Below, piece by piece: positions 35,001 through 47,213 of a stretch of 64,000 bases of DNA. Both the position numbers and the translations under genes were made by a program. The DNA lies in the NCBI RefSeq assembly GCF_000208865.1, contig NC_018389.1, positions 1,488,001 through 1,552,000 on the forward strand. Reading direction: 5' to 3'. The DNA is from Neospora caninum Liverpool (lineage: Eukaryota > Apicomplexa > Conoidasida > Eucoccidiorida > Sarcocystidae). The notes beneath the pieces were generated by a model. It was not told where the DNA came from. It saw only the letters and a list, made by a program, of their open reading frames with translations, and searched no databases. Positions within the stretch are counted from its first letter, which is position 1. Each line of letters starts with the position of its first letter.

Positions 35001-36525
35001 ATGGACTCGAGGGGCCAAAGGCGTATGCAGTTTCGGTGTTGATCCTGTTCTTCTCTCTGTGTCTCCGAGCTTCTTTATCCTCTTTATCCTCTCCACTCCC
35101 CCCGCGCCAGCCCCCTTCACCCTCTACACCGTGTGCCGCAACGGGTCTCGCCAGTTCCATCCCAAACCGTTTCTCCGCTCGTCCTTAATAACTTCTGTCT
35201 TTTCTTTCGCCTTCGTTTCTACGCCGCGCCGCTCCTCGAGCGTCGGCGCCTTCGCCTCTCGCCTCGAGGGCTCGCAGGGCTCCCCCTGTCTCGGGACGAT
35301 GTGAAACAAGCAAATGCGGCGCGGGGACAGACAACTCTTTCGAAGCAGAGAGAAAGCGCTGGAGCGCGCCCCGCTGACGCAGGAGACTTGCGCACGCAGT
35401 GCCTGCTTGCCACGGTTCATGGCTCTGTTGGAGTGTTTCGCCGTCGACTCTTCAGTTTCTGTCTCGTGTTCACATGTTTGCGTTCTGTGAGAGGGAACTT
35501 ACGATTCGCGCCTCAGGGTCTCCGACGACGGTCGCCTCTAGCCTTTCGAAATCGCTGGTTGTGCAAACTTGTTGCTTGTCAAGCATCTCCTCTTCGCTAC
35601 AGTAGCCGTACAGTTTTCCAACGAAGAAGGACGTGGACGCGCCTTTCTCTGCTGAGGCGGCGCCTTCCCCGTCACTCGCGCCTGTGCTCTCTTGCAGGAA
35701 GAGTTGCATAGGATCCTGGATCTTGAGCAGAATGGGGTGTTCCTTCTCCGTATCTCCCAACAGCGGATTGTCTTTCCGGCCGTCTCCGAGGTGTCGACGT
35801 CTCGCGCATTTCGTCGGCAAAGGCGGAGGAACGGCGTCGCCCTCCGGCGTGCACAGACGCTCGCGCCCCGAGGCGACGTACGGATCCTTTCTCTTGGAGA
35901 CAGCAGCCACGGCCGAAGGGAGCTGTGGAACAGACGAAGAGAAGGACGACGGAGGAACGGAGCGCGCCGCGCGGTCTGAGGCGGGAGGCGTGGCCGTTGG
36001 CGCTGCCGAATGCGGGGGAGAGAGAGCGGGAGAAGTTGAGGAAGACAGAGAGGCAGAAAAGAGAGAGGAGGAAGATGGAGAGAGAGACGAGGAAGACGGT
36101 GAAGAGAAGTTAGAGCAGGAAGAGGATGAGAAGATCGACGACGCGGAAGAAGAAAATACAGAAGAGGAGGAAGCGGAAGAAAAGAGAGAGGAAGAGTGCG
36201 AGGGCGCGGGGGATGAAGAAGAGGAGGCAGCCGGCTGGGGCGGAAACAATGAGGAAGACGCTAATGAAGACGAGGAGGGAAAGAGAGAGGCGGAGGAAGG
36301 AAGCCCAGAGGCAGACACGGCCGCAGAACCTGCAAACAGAGAAGACCCGGAAGAAAAGAGAGACGACGAAGCGTGGCCGAAAGAGGAAGAAGGCGCAGAA
36401 AACGGGAGAGAAGCAGGAAAAGAGGCTGCGCTGTGGGCAAAGAGGGAGGGAGACGGCCCTGGGAGAGCAGCCGGTCGGCTAGAAAACACGGAAGAAGACG
36501 AGGAGGAAAACGGAGACGGCTCCAT
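29023..36525 (-). CDS. SAC3/GANP domain protein (TREX-2 / mRNA export family)
   Basis: Proteins with this domain scaffold TREX-2 and couple transcription to mRNA export at the nuclear pore. Four exons fit with matching phases: 36525-35503, 34827-33903, 33089-31527 and 31286-29023, for 1,924 residues. The start is CAAAATGG. Residues 1-200 are a Ser-rich tract with at least seven SLF tripeptides and one FG. A GYCSEEEM...FERLE segment (about 300-330) resembles the weak start of the SAC3 domain. Exon 2 (342-650) carries its core: VASFRRSDAGKPFHP, VYNFLRDRLRACWQHLTVQH, then IETLEISFRFLIFAEEQL. These match the R-S, DRxRAxxxD and RFH positions of the family. Exon 3 has a Glu/Arg/Gln coiled coil (bases about 31590-31720). 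Exon 4 is long and unrecognised. It is divergent from the gene at 37408. The exact end is uncertain because the TAG overlaps a possible donor. Confidence 0.82.
31634..31690. repeat. 18-bp in-frame tandem repeat coding for a coiled-coil segment
   Basis: GCCTCTTGCCGTCTCTGT-like units are repeated about three times. On the minus strand they encode RRQEAQ units in exon 3 of the SAC3-domain gene. Confidence 0.85.
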
Positions 36526-37407
36526 TTTGACAAGAGGCTGGTGGACAGGAGAACAACTTTGGTTTCGCCGAATTCAAACACGCCAAACAGCCGCCCCCCC
36601 CCCCCCCTTCTCCGTTGTCCTGCACACGCCGCGGGCAAGGAAAGGAAACGACGAATCTTGAGAGGAAAGCGAGAGCGAGGGAAACAAACTGCGCCGAGAG
36701 GAAGACACCGGCCGTAAGGAGAGACTGCTGGCGAGAAGGAGGGACATACGGAGGGCCGGGAGAAGCCAGCGCCTCCACAGACAGCCACCGCGGAGAACGA
36801 AAGGGGGGAGGAAAGGAAATGCATGCGAAGAAGGAGGCATAAAGGGAAATGATTTACTGGGGGAAATGAAACACAGAAAAGGGATTTCCCGCGTTTCCCT
36901 TCTCTGAAGAAGTGATCATGGGCCACCCCGGACCGTGTGGATTGTTTTCCGACCGCGGCTGGGCAACTCTGTGGAGAGGAATTGGTTTCCGAGTGCATGC
37001 AGCTGAGAGGCACATGCGACATGGCGCGCGCGGATAAAGATCAACGAAAAGGCCCCGACAAAAGCTTTTTCCGAGAATTTTTTTAATGTGCAAACTGCTT
37101 CGGTTCTTCCTTTCTTCACTGTCCCGTCTGTCTCTTCTTTCTCGTCTTCCCGGAGTGGTGGTGGTCCTCTCGGCCGCACCTTTGACCAGCCATGAGCTTT
37201 TTGCCGCTCCCTGCATTGCCCTTTCTTTTCTGTTTTGTTTTTTGCGGGTGACTCGCTCGGGAGCGCTGCGCGGCGCAGACGCGTTTCGCGGGTTTCAGGA
37301 ACAAGATGCGAGCTTAGACCGTTTTCTCTTGCGGCACTGAGCCGTTTCTGAGTCGATCAAGCAACGACATCGAAAAAAGATATTGACACACACTGGAAAG
37401 GCAGACA
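36526..37407. promoter_or_regulatory. Bidirectional promoter region between divergent genes
   Basis: The 882 bp between the two start codons must contain both promoters and 5' UTRs. A run of 14 C residues (about 36594-36607) lies in the 5' leader of the SAC3-domain gene. A TGCATGC-like element (GTGCATGCAG) occurs near 36993-37002. No TATA box was identified. Confidence 0.5.
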
Positions 37408-38799
37408 ATGCAACGACGCAATCTTGTCTTCGCAACGCCATCGCGGCGCACGTGGTTCTTTTCCCAGCCCTTGTCTCTCCACGCGTCGACGCCCCTGCAG
37501 TCGCCTCTGCCGTCACAGCGGTCCTGGGCTGTCCCTTTTGTCGTGCGTCCTTCCACTCCTACCCACCCTCCTTGTTTGTTTTCCCGATCCTCTGTGTACC
37601 CCTCTTCCTTCACTTCCTCCTCTCCTTCCTCTTTTCCCCCGCGTTCCCTCTTCACGTCGGTGTCTCTCTGCGCATCGCCTACATGTCAAATCGCGCGCAC
37701 GACGTGCCGCTCTTCTCCCTCCGCCTCTTTCTGCTCCTGCCGTTGTTTCTCTTCTTCAAGTTCGTCTTCTTCGGCCTCGCTGTCTCCCTTGGGCGCGGCT
37801 AGCTTCTCCCCCCGTCGCCTTCTAACTGGTTTTGTCTGTTTGTTCTCCCTGGCGTTCGTGGCCGCATCTGCCGCTGAAAGCCGCGCGGCGGAAACCGAGG
37901 CGGAGGCGAGAGGACAACACAAGGGAGGAACCAAGCAGGCCCGAGACAGCAGGAAGGACGAGCGTCACGCTGAACCGCAGACTGGGAAGAACGAGGTGAC
38001 GGCCGGGCCACCGGCCTCGACTGGTCCCGGCTGTGAAGGCGCGCCTCGACAGGAAAGAGGACAGGCGCGCGAACGAGGGGAGTCAGAGGAGGAAAGCCCG
38101 CGTAAAACGAGACAGGAGCTACAGGAGAAGGGATGCGAGACAGGCGACAGCGCGGTCACACAGATAGAACGGCCACACATGTCCCCAGTCAAGAAGAAAG
38201 CCGCGACCTCGCCCGAGGCTGTGGCAGATCGGTAAGGCGAAAACCGAAGCAAGGGTACCCCTGCTCATTGACGCAGGAATACCCTTGTCGGGGGAGGTTG
38301 AGAGCCTATATCGAGCGCTTCGTGCGCTGCTTTTCTCGCTCTCAGTCGCTTTGGCTCCCCTTCCTTATGTCCTGTTTTTTTGTGGCTCCATCCGTGCTCG
38401 TTCGCCTTCTCTCTTCGTTTTTTATTGCTGGTCCTCCACTCGTCGTGCGGTTGCCCGCCTCGATGTGTGGGGAGTCGCACCTTTTCTCGACGTTTTTCTC
38501 CCTTTTTCGCGAGTCCGTCGTTCTCCATTTTTCTTCACCTTCCTTGGTTTGTCACCCCGACGGTTCGCCGCGCTTTCCTCGCCTGATCCACTGCTTCTTC
38601 GTGCGTTGGTGGCGCTTCGTGTTTCAGCTGCGAGGATTCTCCGACGCAGGCCGCCCAAGGCGACTGCCTCCCTGACGATCTCCGTCGCGCCTTCTTCGCT
38701 CTTCTCGACGACGAACAGTCTCGTGCTTCGTCCTCTGTCTCGTCTTCGTCGCTTGCCCCTGCCATGTCTCCTTCCCGTTCTTCCTCTCCTTCGGCTTGA
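37408..38799 (+). CDS. Hypothetical protein with one hydrophobic segment
   Basis: Not recognised. Exon 1 is 37408-38231, ending GATCG|GTAAGG. Exon 2 is 38628-38799, after a TTTCAG acceptor; the phases match (2 then 1), giving 331 residues. Residues 1-135 are Ser/Pro/Arg-rich. A hydrophobic segment LLTGFVCLFSLAFVAASAA (about 138-157) is followed by AESRAAE. It could be a transmembrane span, or a signal peptide if translation begins later. Residues 158-274 are highly charged, and exon 2 brings a short Cys-containing part (CEDSPTQAAQGDC), an acidic helix and a Ser-rich end. The start codon and the true 3' end are uncertain; further exons may exist. Confidence 0.45.
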
Positions 38800-41080
38800 T
38801 CTCCTTTCCCCCCTTCCTCTCGCCGTCCCCTTCGTTCTCTCCTCCGCTTCATTCTGTCTTTCGCCTCATCCGCTTCCGCCGCCGGCGTTGTGTTTCGTCG
38901 TCCTCTGGAGAGTCTTTTGCGCCCCGTTGTCTGCACGGGCGTCAGGGCCCGAGGCTGTCAGCCGACTGGCGTGAAGCGTGACGAGCCGCATGCACCGCGC
39001 GCCCGCCTCAGGCGAGTCGTCACGGCGCCCCTTCGTTAAAATAATCCTGTCTCAGCGATTTTCACTCCCAGTTTCTTCCCTTTGGTGTGGCCGTTCGAAG
39101 GCTAAACCTGCCGCTCTCCGGCACTGCCTCATCTTGGCTCGGCGACCGCGGCGACCGCTTCGTCTGCTTCGTCCGCTTCGCGGTTCGTTGCCGCCGCGCA
39201 TGGATCTTTTCTCCCCACTGATCTAAAGCCCGCCCGGGGCTCTGTCTCTGTGTTGACAATCGAGGGTCCAGAGAGAGACGTGACGCCCACGGTTCTGCAG
39301 TCTGCTCGCCTCTCAGCTCCGTGCCGACACACGCTGCGACAGATGCAAGGAAACGGTTTCGGCTTCAAGCACTGCCCCGTCGGGTTCGTAAGCTGGTCAG
39401 AAGAACCGCAACTCACCGCGCACTCCGCACAGCCGCCAAAGCTGAGAAGCGCGAGACGCAAACGCCTCTCTTCCAGAGAATGCGGCGAGGGCGATTGCAG
39501 CGCTCCGTCGAAGCAGGAAACTGAAACACGTGGCATTGTCTTTCCTCACCTGATATGCTACCATGTTGCCAACGGATACATATATATATATATATATCTT
39601 CCGAGTCCTCTCTGTATCGGTACATATATATATGCATATACATTTATATATATGATGTATATATATATCTTTATGTGATATTTGTATATTGGGAGATCTC
39701 TGACTTTTACGAGGTGATCGCGGGTGTCGGGAGAAGGGTCGGCGTTTCTGTGGAAATGGAACACAGCCGCTTTTTCGCGTGGCTGTTGGGTGCGCCTTGC
39801 GTGTCACGGCTTGGAGCGGGTTTTTCAATCCGCAGAACGAAAAAAAAAAACGGTTGTTCCACTTGCGCGAGAGAGGACAAAACCAGAGAGGTACGTTTCG
39901 CCAAGACACTCGAGGCCGCAGGGACGGTCCACGACCGAACAAATGCACAGAAACGAGATGGAAAGAGCGTTTACAGAAAGAACGGAACAAAGACGACACA
40001 CAGAGACGCGACGACGCGCAACGGAAGCAGCCAAAGACATGAATTGAATCACAAGGTCAAAAGGGGAGGCATCGCCGCGTCCCTTCTTCTCTCGGCGGAG
40101 GAGCGAGACAGGAGAAGAGGGAACAAGAGCCCGCAAAAAACAAAACGGAAGCAGTGGACACAAAGGGAAGCCAAGAACGGTAGACGATGGCGAGAGCATC
40201 GGAGCGGAGAACGGCTGAAGAGTGTACAGAAAAACGTTTAGACTATACGGAACAAAGAAAAACGCTCAGAGCTGCATTCGGGAGTCTCGTCCCAGTGCCC
40301 CCCTCTGGTCATGGAAAGAACGGAAGCGTCAGCACGTCTGTCTGCCTTGCACGTGTCGTCCTTTTGCGATGGCGACGCTCGCCGCTGTCTTCTTCCTTGT
40401 CAGTTGCCACGCGGGCTCGGCGTCTCATCTTCCCACCTCGCACCAAGGGTGCGCGCTAGGGAAATCCCGTCTCTCTCTACTTTTCCTCCTCCTCGGGGCA
40501 CGTTCGTTGGTCTCCGCGTTGCGTCGTTTTGTACCCTTTCACCTGCGGGCGTCTTTCTGAGGTCCCCTCCGTCGCTCTTTCTCGCGCTTTTGCCATGGCT
40601 TTCGTCTGCCGCGCGCGCGCCGGCTCTCCGTTCTCCTCCCGGCCTTACAACAGCTCCTCCCAGTCGTCAGGCACTTCGCGTTCTTTCTGAACACAACAGC
40701 AGGCGTGTTTGTCGTGAACAAAAAAGCCGTGCCGCAGAGGACTGGTCACGGGAGGAAGGGGGGAGAACGCAAACATCAAGACACACTCCAACTGGCTCTA
40801 GGGGGAGCTTGAAAACCTACACGTGCATGCGGGCAGTCACGCCGATCGAAACGCAGAGCGAAACGCGAACCAAAACGACGAATGGACACAGGGTGCAACG
40901 TTTTTCTCTGCGGAGTCACCCGTCCACCGCCAACAGACCGGCATTCAAATATCGCCACAGACGTACATCTATCTGCATGTAGACACATGCATGTCTATCT
41001 AGGCGTCGCCTCCCTTCTCTCTCCCTCTGTGGGGCTCATGCCTATCTTCCCGTTTCTCCACTCTCAACTCGTTGCGTGCT
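38800..41080. other. Convergent intergenic region, hypothetical gene / helicase
   Basis: No supported gene. It contains the 3' UTRs of the flanking genes and (TA)n/TATG-rich sequence at 39580-39672. Overlapping open frames on both strands (39250-39678 plus, 39129-39536 minus, 40311-40982 plus) have no recognisable family, and none has support from both splice sites and composition. Confidence 0.55.
39580..39672. repeat. Degenerate (TA)n-rich tract
   Basis: Pure TA at 39580-39598, then interrupted ATATAC/ATATG sequence to about 39672. Confidence 0.85.
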
Positions 41081-41564
41081 CTAGTCCGTCCAGTCCGTCC
41101 ACCTCTTCCCTCGCCTCGCTCCTTCCCTTTGGTTTCCTCTGTGTCTGACCTCGCGTTCCTCCTCTTCCTCCGCGGCCTTCTTGGCGGGGCTCTGCGACTG
41201 AGCGAAGGTCCGATCGAACTGACTCGCGCCGGTCGTGTGGAAGTCGCACTGAAACCCCTGCGGAACGAAAACCTGTCCGGCAGCGCCGCCGCCGCGCGCA
41301 GCTCCCGCGCCTTGCCGCGCGGCGAAGGAGGCGGAGCGCGGGAGGTTCCCGCCCGGAGCGCCCTGTGCAGGCAGCGCGTACCGAGGGGCGTCCAGATGAT
41401 CGTTCAGCCGGGTAATCGGCACGATGGAGCGCCTGCGGGACGAAAACGAAGGACGCGGAGAAAGGAGAGCGCTGCAGCCACGCCACACAACTAGGGCGGA
41501 AGAGGAACACGGAAAGGAGAAAGACGGCATAGTGGACCAGACAAGCAAAACGCGTGCACATGTC

Positions 41565-41603
<39 letters not shown>

Positions 41604-42190
41604 CGTAAATATATATTGAATATACACATATATACAGATATGTATAGATGTGGAAACGAGGGTGTTTGTACACAGGCGGCAAGCCAGGTACGCGTATTTC
41701 TTTCGCGGTGGATGGACGCAATACAAACATGTGTTTTAAGGTAGTACGTTTGTATACCGCGTGAAAAGAGAAGAGAGAGCTAATGCAGGCATGTAGATCT
41801 CTACTACGGCGAGGGCGGCGACGGTAGGACTCCGCATGAAGACACGGTTGTGGCGTGTCAAGGACAGCGGATCAGCGACTGTTCTGTGTGAACCTACATG
41901 CTGCCAACCCATTGAATCCACGGTCGCCAGTTCGTTGCGTCGTTCCTGCATGAGCCAAAAATCAAGAAGAGAGAGACGCCGAGCTCCAGCGAACGCCCCG
42001 AAAGCTGGTCACGCCTTCCGACCCGCCGCGTGGCGGGCTGCGGCCGCGCTGTCCCCTTTCCCCCCAAGAAACACAAAGGCCCACACACCTTCCCGCAGGA
42101 ACATACGCGCGTCTACACGCGCGAAGGCCCACAAATATCTAGCGTCCTCTATCTCATCTACGCGCACGTCGACACCGATACATCTTCATA

Positions 42191-42228
<38 letters not shown>

Positions 42229-42741
42229 TAGTTCACACACGCCTATCCACACCACGCTATAAGCGCACGTTGGTGTGACTACTCACCTAGCCTCTTACCA
42301 TCGATATATGTCCATGTGCACCGGTATCTATAGACAGCTATACATAGTCATAGGTGGATGCGAAGGAAATGCGAGACGAACAAAATGAAGGAAACGAGAA
42401 TGTGCGCCGTGCGCAGAAGAGACGTTTTGTGTCGGTACGTTTCCGCTTTTCTTACCAGAGTGTTAGCTGGTCGCCGACGACAATGACGCCGCGTTTCGCG
42501 CGGGTGAGCATCACATTCATTCGGCGCGGGTCTCGGAGGAATCCGATTTCGCCTCGGGCGTTTGACCTGACCGCGCTGAAAATAATCAAATCCTTTTCCT
42601 TACCCTGAAAGCCGTCCACACTGTCCACTTCAATTTGGTAGCAGGCCGGGGGCTCCTGCGAACGACAAAAAGTGCAACGCATGCAGCGTGAAAGTTGACT
42701 CGCCGAGCGAGGCGCCACCGGTGGGACGGCGAACCGAGAAC

Positions 42742-42777
<36 letters not shown>

Positions 42778-43642
42778 AGTTCCGTATATCTCTACAGACA
42801 GAGGTACACATTTCGGGTGTAAGCGTTCGGCACCTCCCACAGCTGCCCCGCACGGCACACAGCAGGTAAAGCGACAACGAGAAACGAAGTGACAACAAAG
42901 TGCTTGGAAACCCACACAAGGCCGCACGGACGTACTGATACGTGGAAGCAACGAAACCAAACTTGGCAACACACACAGGCATGCTGCCAGCATCTAGAGA
43001 ACACGCGCCAGCATATGTATATACATATATATATATATATATATATACATATGCGTGGATGTATATACACCCGGATCAATATCAATAAATAAATATATGT
43101 ATAAATATGTACACACATCTGTATAGGCGTATGTAAGAATATGTATGTCTATGGATATGCAGAACTGTGCATAGTGATTTGGCCTATCTCTATAGATATG
43201 ATCGTTTTGTGTATCTATCTGGGAAAGCGTGTGTAGGCGCGTGTGCATGTGCACATGCACTTCTTCCTGTGCAACCCTTGACTTGCTGGCATAGGCAGGT
43301 GAGAGGCTGTGCCGCGTCTTACAAACGTTTCGTTGATGGCCTTCCGTAGCCGAGCCTTTTGGGCGTCGTACGGGGTTAGGACGCCAATCTGAGAAGGCAA
43401 GACGCTCCCCTCATTCGCCACCGACTGCAGGATCGCGATGATCGGATCGATTTCCCTGCATGCACAGGACAAACAGAGCGCGTGGCACTGCAACGGGAAC
43501 AGCCTCCACAAAAATATCTCTACACACTTCTAACTTCTCCCATGCAGCTGCATATGTGCATACATCTAAGGAGACTATTTACGGCATGCATCTCCAAACG
43601 CTTACTCCCGAAATGTGTACCTGTGTCTGCAGGGATATACCG

Positions 43643-43719
<77 letters not shown>

Positions 43720-44194
43720 CATTGCTTATGTGCGGCCCACTGGGATGCGCCTCGTCCTTTCGTATATGAATCTGTGTGTGTGTGTGTGTGTGTGTCCAGA
43801 TGTCATAGCAACACGACGAACGCGTGTTTTCGATGCAGACTGCCACAGCTGCGGCAGCGCGTCGCATTTCTGCGCTCCTTCGAGGAGGGCTAAGCACAGC
43901 TGCAAGCATCACGACAAGGCGTGCTGGATTTGCGTAAAGACAGATTCCACGATTCGGTTCGCCTTACGCTGCGCTGTATTTCGAAGTGCCCTGAGAGGCC
44001 TCAGAGCCCGAGAGACCCGCCGCTGAGATGTCAACGAGGCAAACGCGACTGTTCTGCGAAGGCCAGCGGAAGCCGGCGACGGGCGGTCGATTTCGGTCGT
44101 CAACGTCTGCAGACCAAAGACGCGGAAACGGCCGGAAAATGGCGACAAGGTTCTACCGGCAAAACAAAGACGAGACGGCCGCCACGCGTGTGCG

Positions 44195-44225
<31 letters not shown>

Positions 44226-47181
44226 GAGTGGGTATATATACACATACGCGTGTGCGTGTTTGCACATGTTAGCGATTCCCAGTCGAGAGTCAGACATCCG
44301 GAGCGTTCTAGGATAGTGCAAAGCGTAGGGCGGGTGGACAGAGAGAAGCACGTGAAGAGTGGGAAACGCAGGTACAGATACGTGTTTCCCTCCGGTGTTT
44401 TGCGGGACTGGATGCACAAACAGGAATACCTGCACAAAGATGCAGCAGGAAAGGCATAAAAATGTACATTGTCCAGAACTGCGTTGACGGCCACAGGGAG
44501 GCCAAGGCTCCGAACTCGCGACCTGCGGACACACGCGGATTTTCCTTTAATCTTCTCCGTGCATGCGGCAAAAAAGCCTGTGATGCACCGCAGACCGCAC
44601 ACCCGTGCCTGCACTGGAGAGAGCAAGAAAACCGTCGGGAAGCGAATTACCTCTGCTTTGAATTTTTCCATCGTAGAACTGGAGGTTCGGGAAGTAGGCG
44701 ATGGACGGATGCATGCGCCGCTGCTCATCCAGAAGTTGGATGGGCGCGATGCCGCTTCCCACGAAACGCTCCAAAAGCGACACATCCAGTCTGAGACAAA
44801 TTCAGATCGACACACACACACACACACACACACATCCCGAATGAGGGCGCGGCCGCACGTGGCAACGGCTCTCACCGGCGGAGCAGTGCCGGGATACCGG
44901 AAACACACCGAAATACAAATCCTCATACCGCAGCCCGCTCTGACAAAACCGCCAGGCTCTGGCCACTCAACCACAGCGGCACGAAGAAGTGTTTGTGTGT
45001 CTCTCCAAGAATCTACACACATACACACAGGACTATCTACATACACATACATGTCTAGGTATTTGTATATGTACGTCTGGCTGCAAAGACACCCATTGAG
45101 AGTGGAGTACACATATACATATATATAAATATATAGGCTGTGGCGGCAAGCACAAACTTGTACAAATCTTTACCTTCATCGCAGAGAACGGTATATGGAA
45201 CGAGAAGCACTCTGCGGATTCGGGTGTAGAATGTGCACTTGCGGGGCGTGGAAACACAACAGTGCTCTGCCGATAAGGCGAGAGAAGCGTTTGCGAGCTC
45301 ACCCTCGAGAAGCTGCCTCGGGAGAGAGAATGGTGGGCGGAAGTTGTTTGTGGTCTCCAATCAACACAAAGTTTCGACATCCGCGGGCAAGCGGAATCAA
45401 GTTCGACGGCTCTGCGAACACACAAGTCCACCCCGAGTGCCTGCATGCAAATTTTGTTCACCGCAGTGGTGTTTGCATGCAAATTACGTTCACCCCGCTC
45501 GTGTTTGCATTGCCTCGTGCGTCGGCGGCCTCGCGAGCAAGAGAAGAAACGACTGGAAAACTGGGAATCTCTCACCGATCGCCTGGGCCCCCTCGTCAAT
45601 GATGACTCGCGGAAACACGAGATCGTCAAACATCTCGTGGCCGCTTCCCACACACGTCGCGATGATGACGGGCTGTCGGCGAATCGCCTCTCTGAAGAGC
45701 GCCATGCGAACGGTCTTCGCCTCCCCGTACATGCCGTTCTGCTTCAGGCGCACGTAGTCGCGGTATCGGCCTAAATCTGGAAACATAGAAACCGGAAAGA
45801 GGAAAGAAAAACAGAGAAAGATCGGAAGACGACAGAGAGAGATAGAGACGAGAGAGGAACGACAGGGAGACGAAAGGTGGTTGGTGGACGGAAGAGCGAG
45901 AGACTGAAGAGCGAGAGACTGAAGAGCGGGACAGACGACGACGAGAGACAGGGTAGACGCCAAAGGAGAGAGCAAAGAGGCGCGCGCCTGGCCACACGGA
46001 GGAAAGGCCGCAAAGCCCCAGCTTTCCGTGAGGTGTCTCCAGATTGAATCACTTTCCTAGAGGTCCGTTTCGGCACATGTTCAGAGCTCACCTGCAATCG
46101 CCTCCTCCTGGAGATCCGACTCGCTGCCGTTCCCCACACGCACGCTGCGAATTCCGCGGGCGCTCAGACCCTCCATCAGGTTATCCGCTGACACACAGGC
46201 CGGGGCACACGCATGCATGTGGAGAAATGCAAGCAAACCTACATATACGCGCGCCCCTGACCTGGTGAGCAAGCGCTGATTCAGAGAGCGGAGGCTGAAG
46301 CAGACCACAACGCGCTCGGCAACGGCACTCAAGGGAAGACGGTTCTCTCGGCATCCATGCACATACATGAGAACTTAGAGAGAAAGATAGGGAGATACAG
46401 GGAGAGAGCGAGAGGTTGGCAGTCGTTGAGATAGATAGACATCAAGGTAAAGACAGATTTGCACCGATGCGTTGCATGCAGGTAGAGGTATAGGTGGCCA
46501 GGTGGAGGGATCAACGGAGATAGAGAAAAGTGTCCGAGCGAAGATGCCCCAAAGAGGGGCGAAACGGTTACCTGCAACGTTGCTATCGGCAACCGCGAGA
46601 ATTTTCTTCGAGGGATCGTTCCGCTGCCACGCGTCGATGATGGCGCAGGCGACGTGCGTCTTCCCGGTGCCGGGGGGCCCTGCAGAGCCGGAACAAACAG
46701 CATTTTCTTACTTTTGGAGCACTGTTCGGCGGCCACGCTATGCTTCTAGCGACGGGAAGCATGCGGAAGAGCTTACAAATAATCCTCTCTCAGAGTGTCT
46801 ACCGCGGGAAAAAAGCGCGAGAGGGGAAAATGCGACTGCGCAGCGTGCCTCCGACGGCGCCCCGCACCAGGCCGCCTGTCTATGCGCCCGACTCAACGCG
46901 CCAAAGACCCGCCCAAAACTCTGGACGCAAGACGGACTGGAACCAGAAGAGAAGACTGTCACCACTCACGAACGAGGCGTATGCAGAACCACACTAAAAC
47001 ATACACACAAATAGATATATATATATATATATATATATGATAGGCAAGCAGAACCACAGATCTGCATTGGATTCCTAATCAGACTCGAACTGTTGCATTA
47101 TGGAAATACATACACCACAACCCAATTCACACGCATCCACACGTCCTGACAGCAATAAAGGTATGCTGGTGTACAGGTGTA

Positions 47182-47213
<32 letters not shown>

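Larger units (their letters stand above)
42456..46679 (-). other. SF1 helicase core exons (motifs I to VI)
   Basis: In gene order: motif I at exon 46679-46572, motif II at 45776-45576, motif III at 45411-45303, motif IV at 44790-44651, motif V and VI at 42655-42456. Exon 44106-43968 gives [15 protein letters not shown] and GTSKYSAA, which align with FDFQWP...FFYV and GTSYLNRTEA of UPF1. This confirms both the family and the splicing. Confidence 0.9.

Noticed and set aside
35633..36661. Long plus-strand open frame of 342 Glu/Arg-rich codons
   Set aside because: It is the antisense shadow of the Ser-rich first exon of the SAC3-domain gene; serine codons read as Glu/Arg on the opposite strand. 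The minus strand has a good start context and a phase-matched splice.
39129..39678. Cys-containing overlapping frames on both strands
   Set aside because: No splice or family support. Their position fits the 3' UTRs of the two convergent genes.
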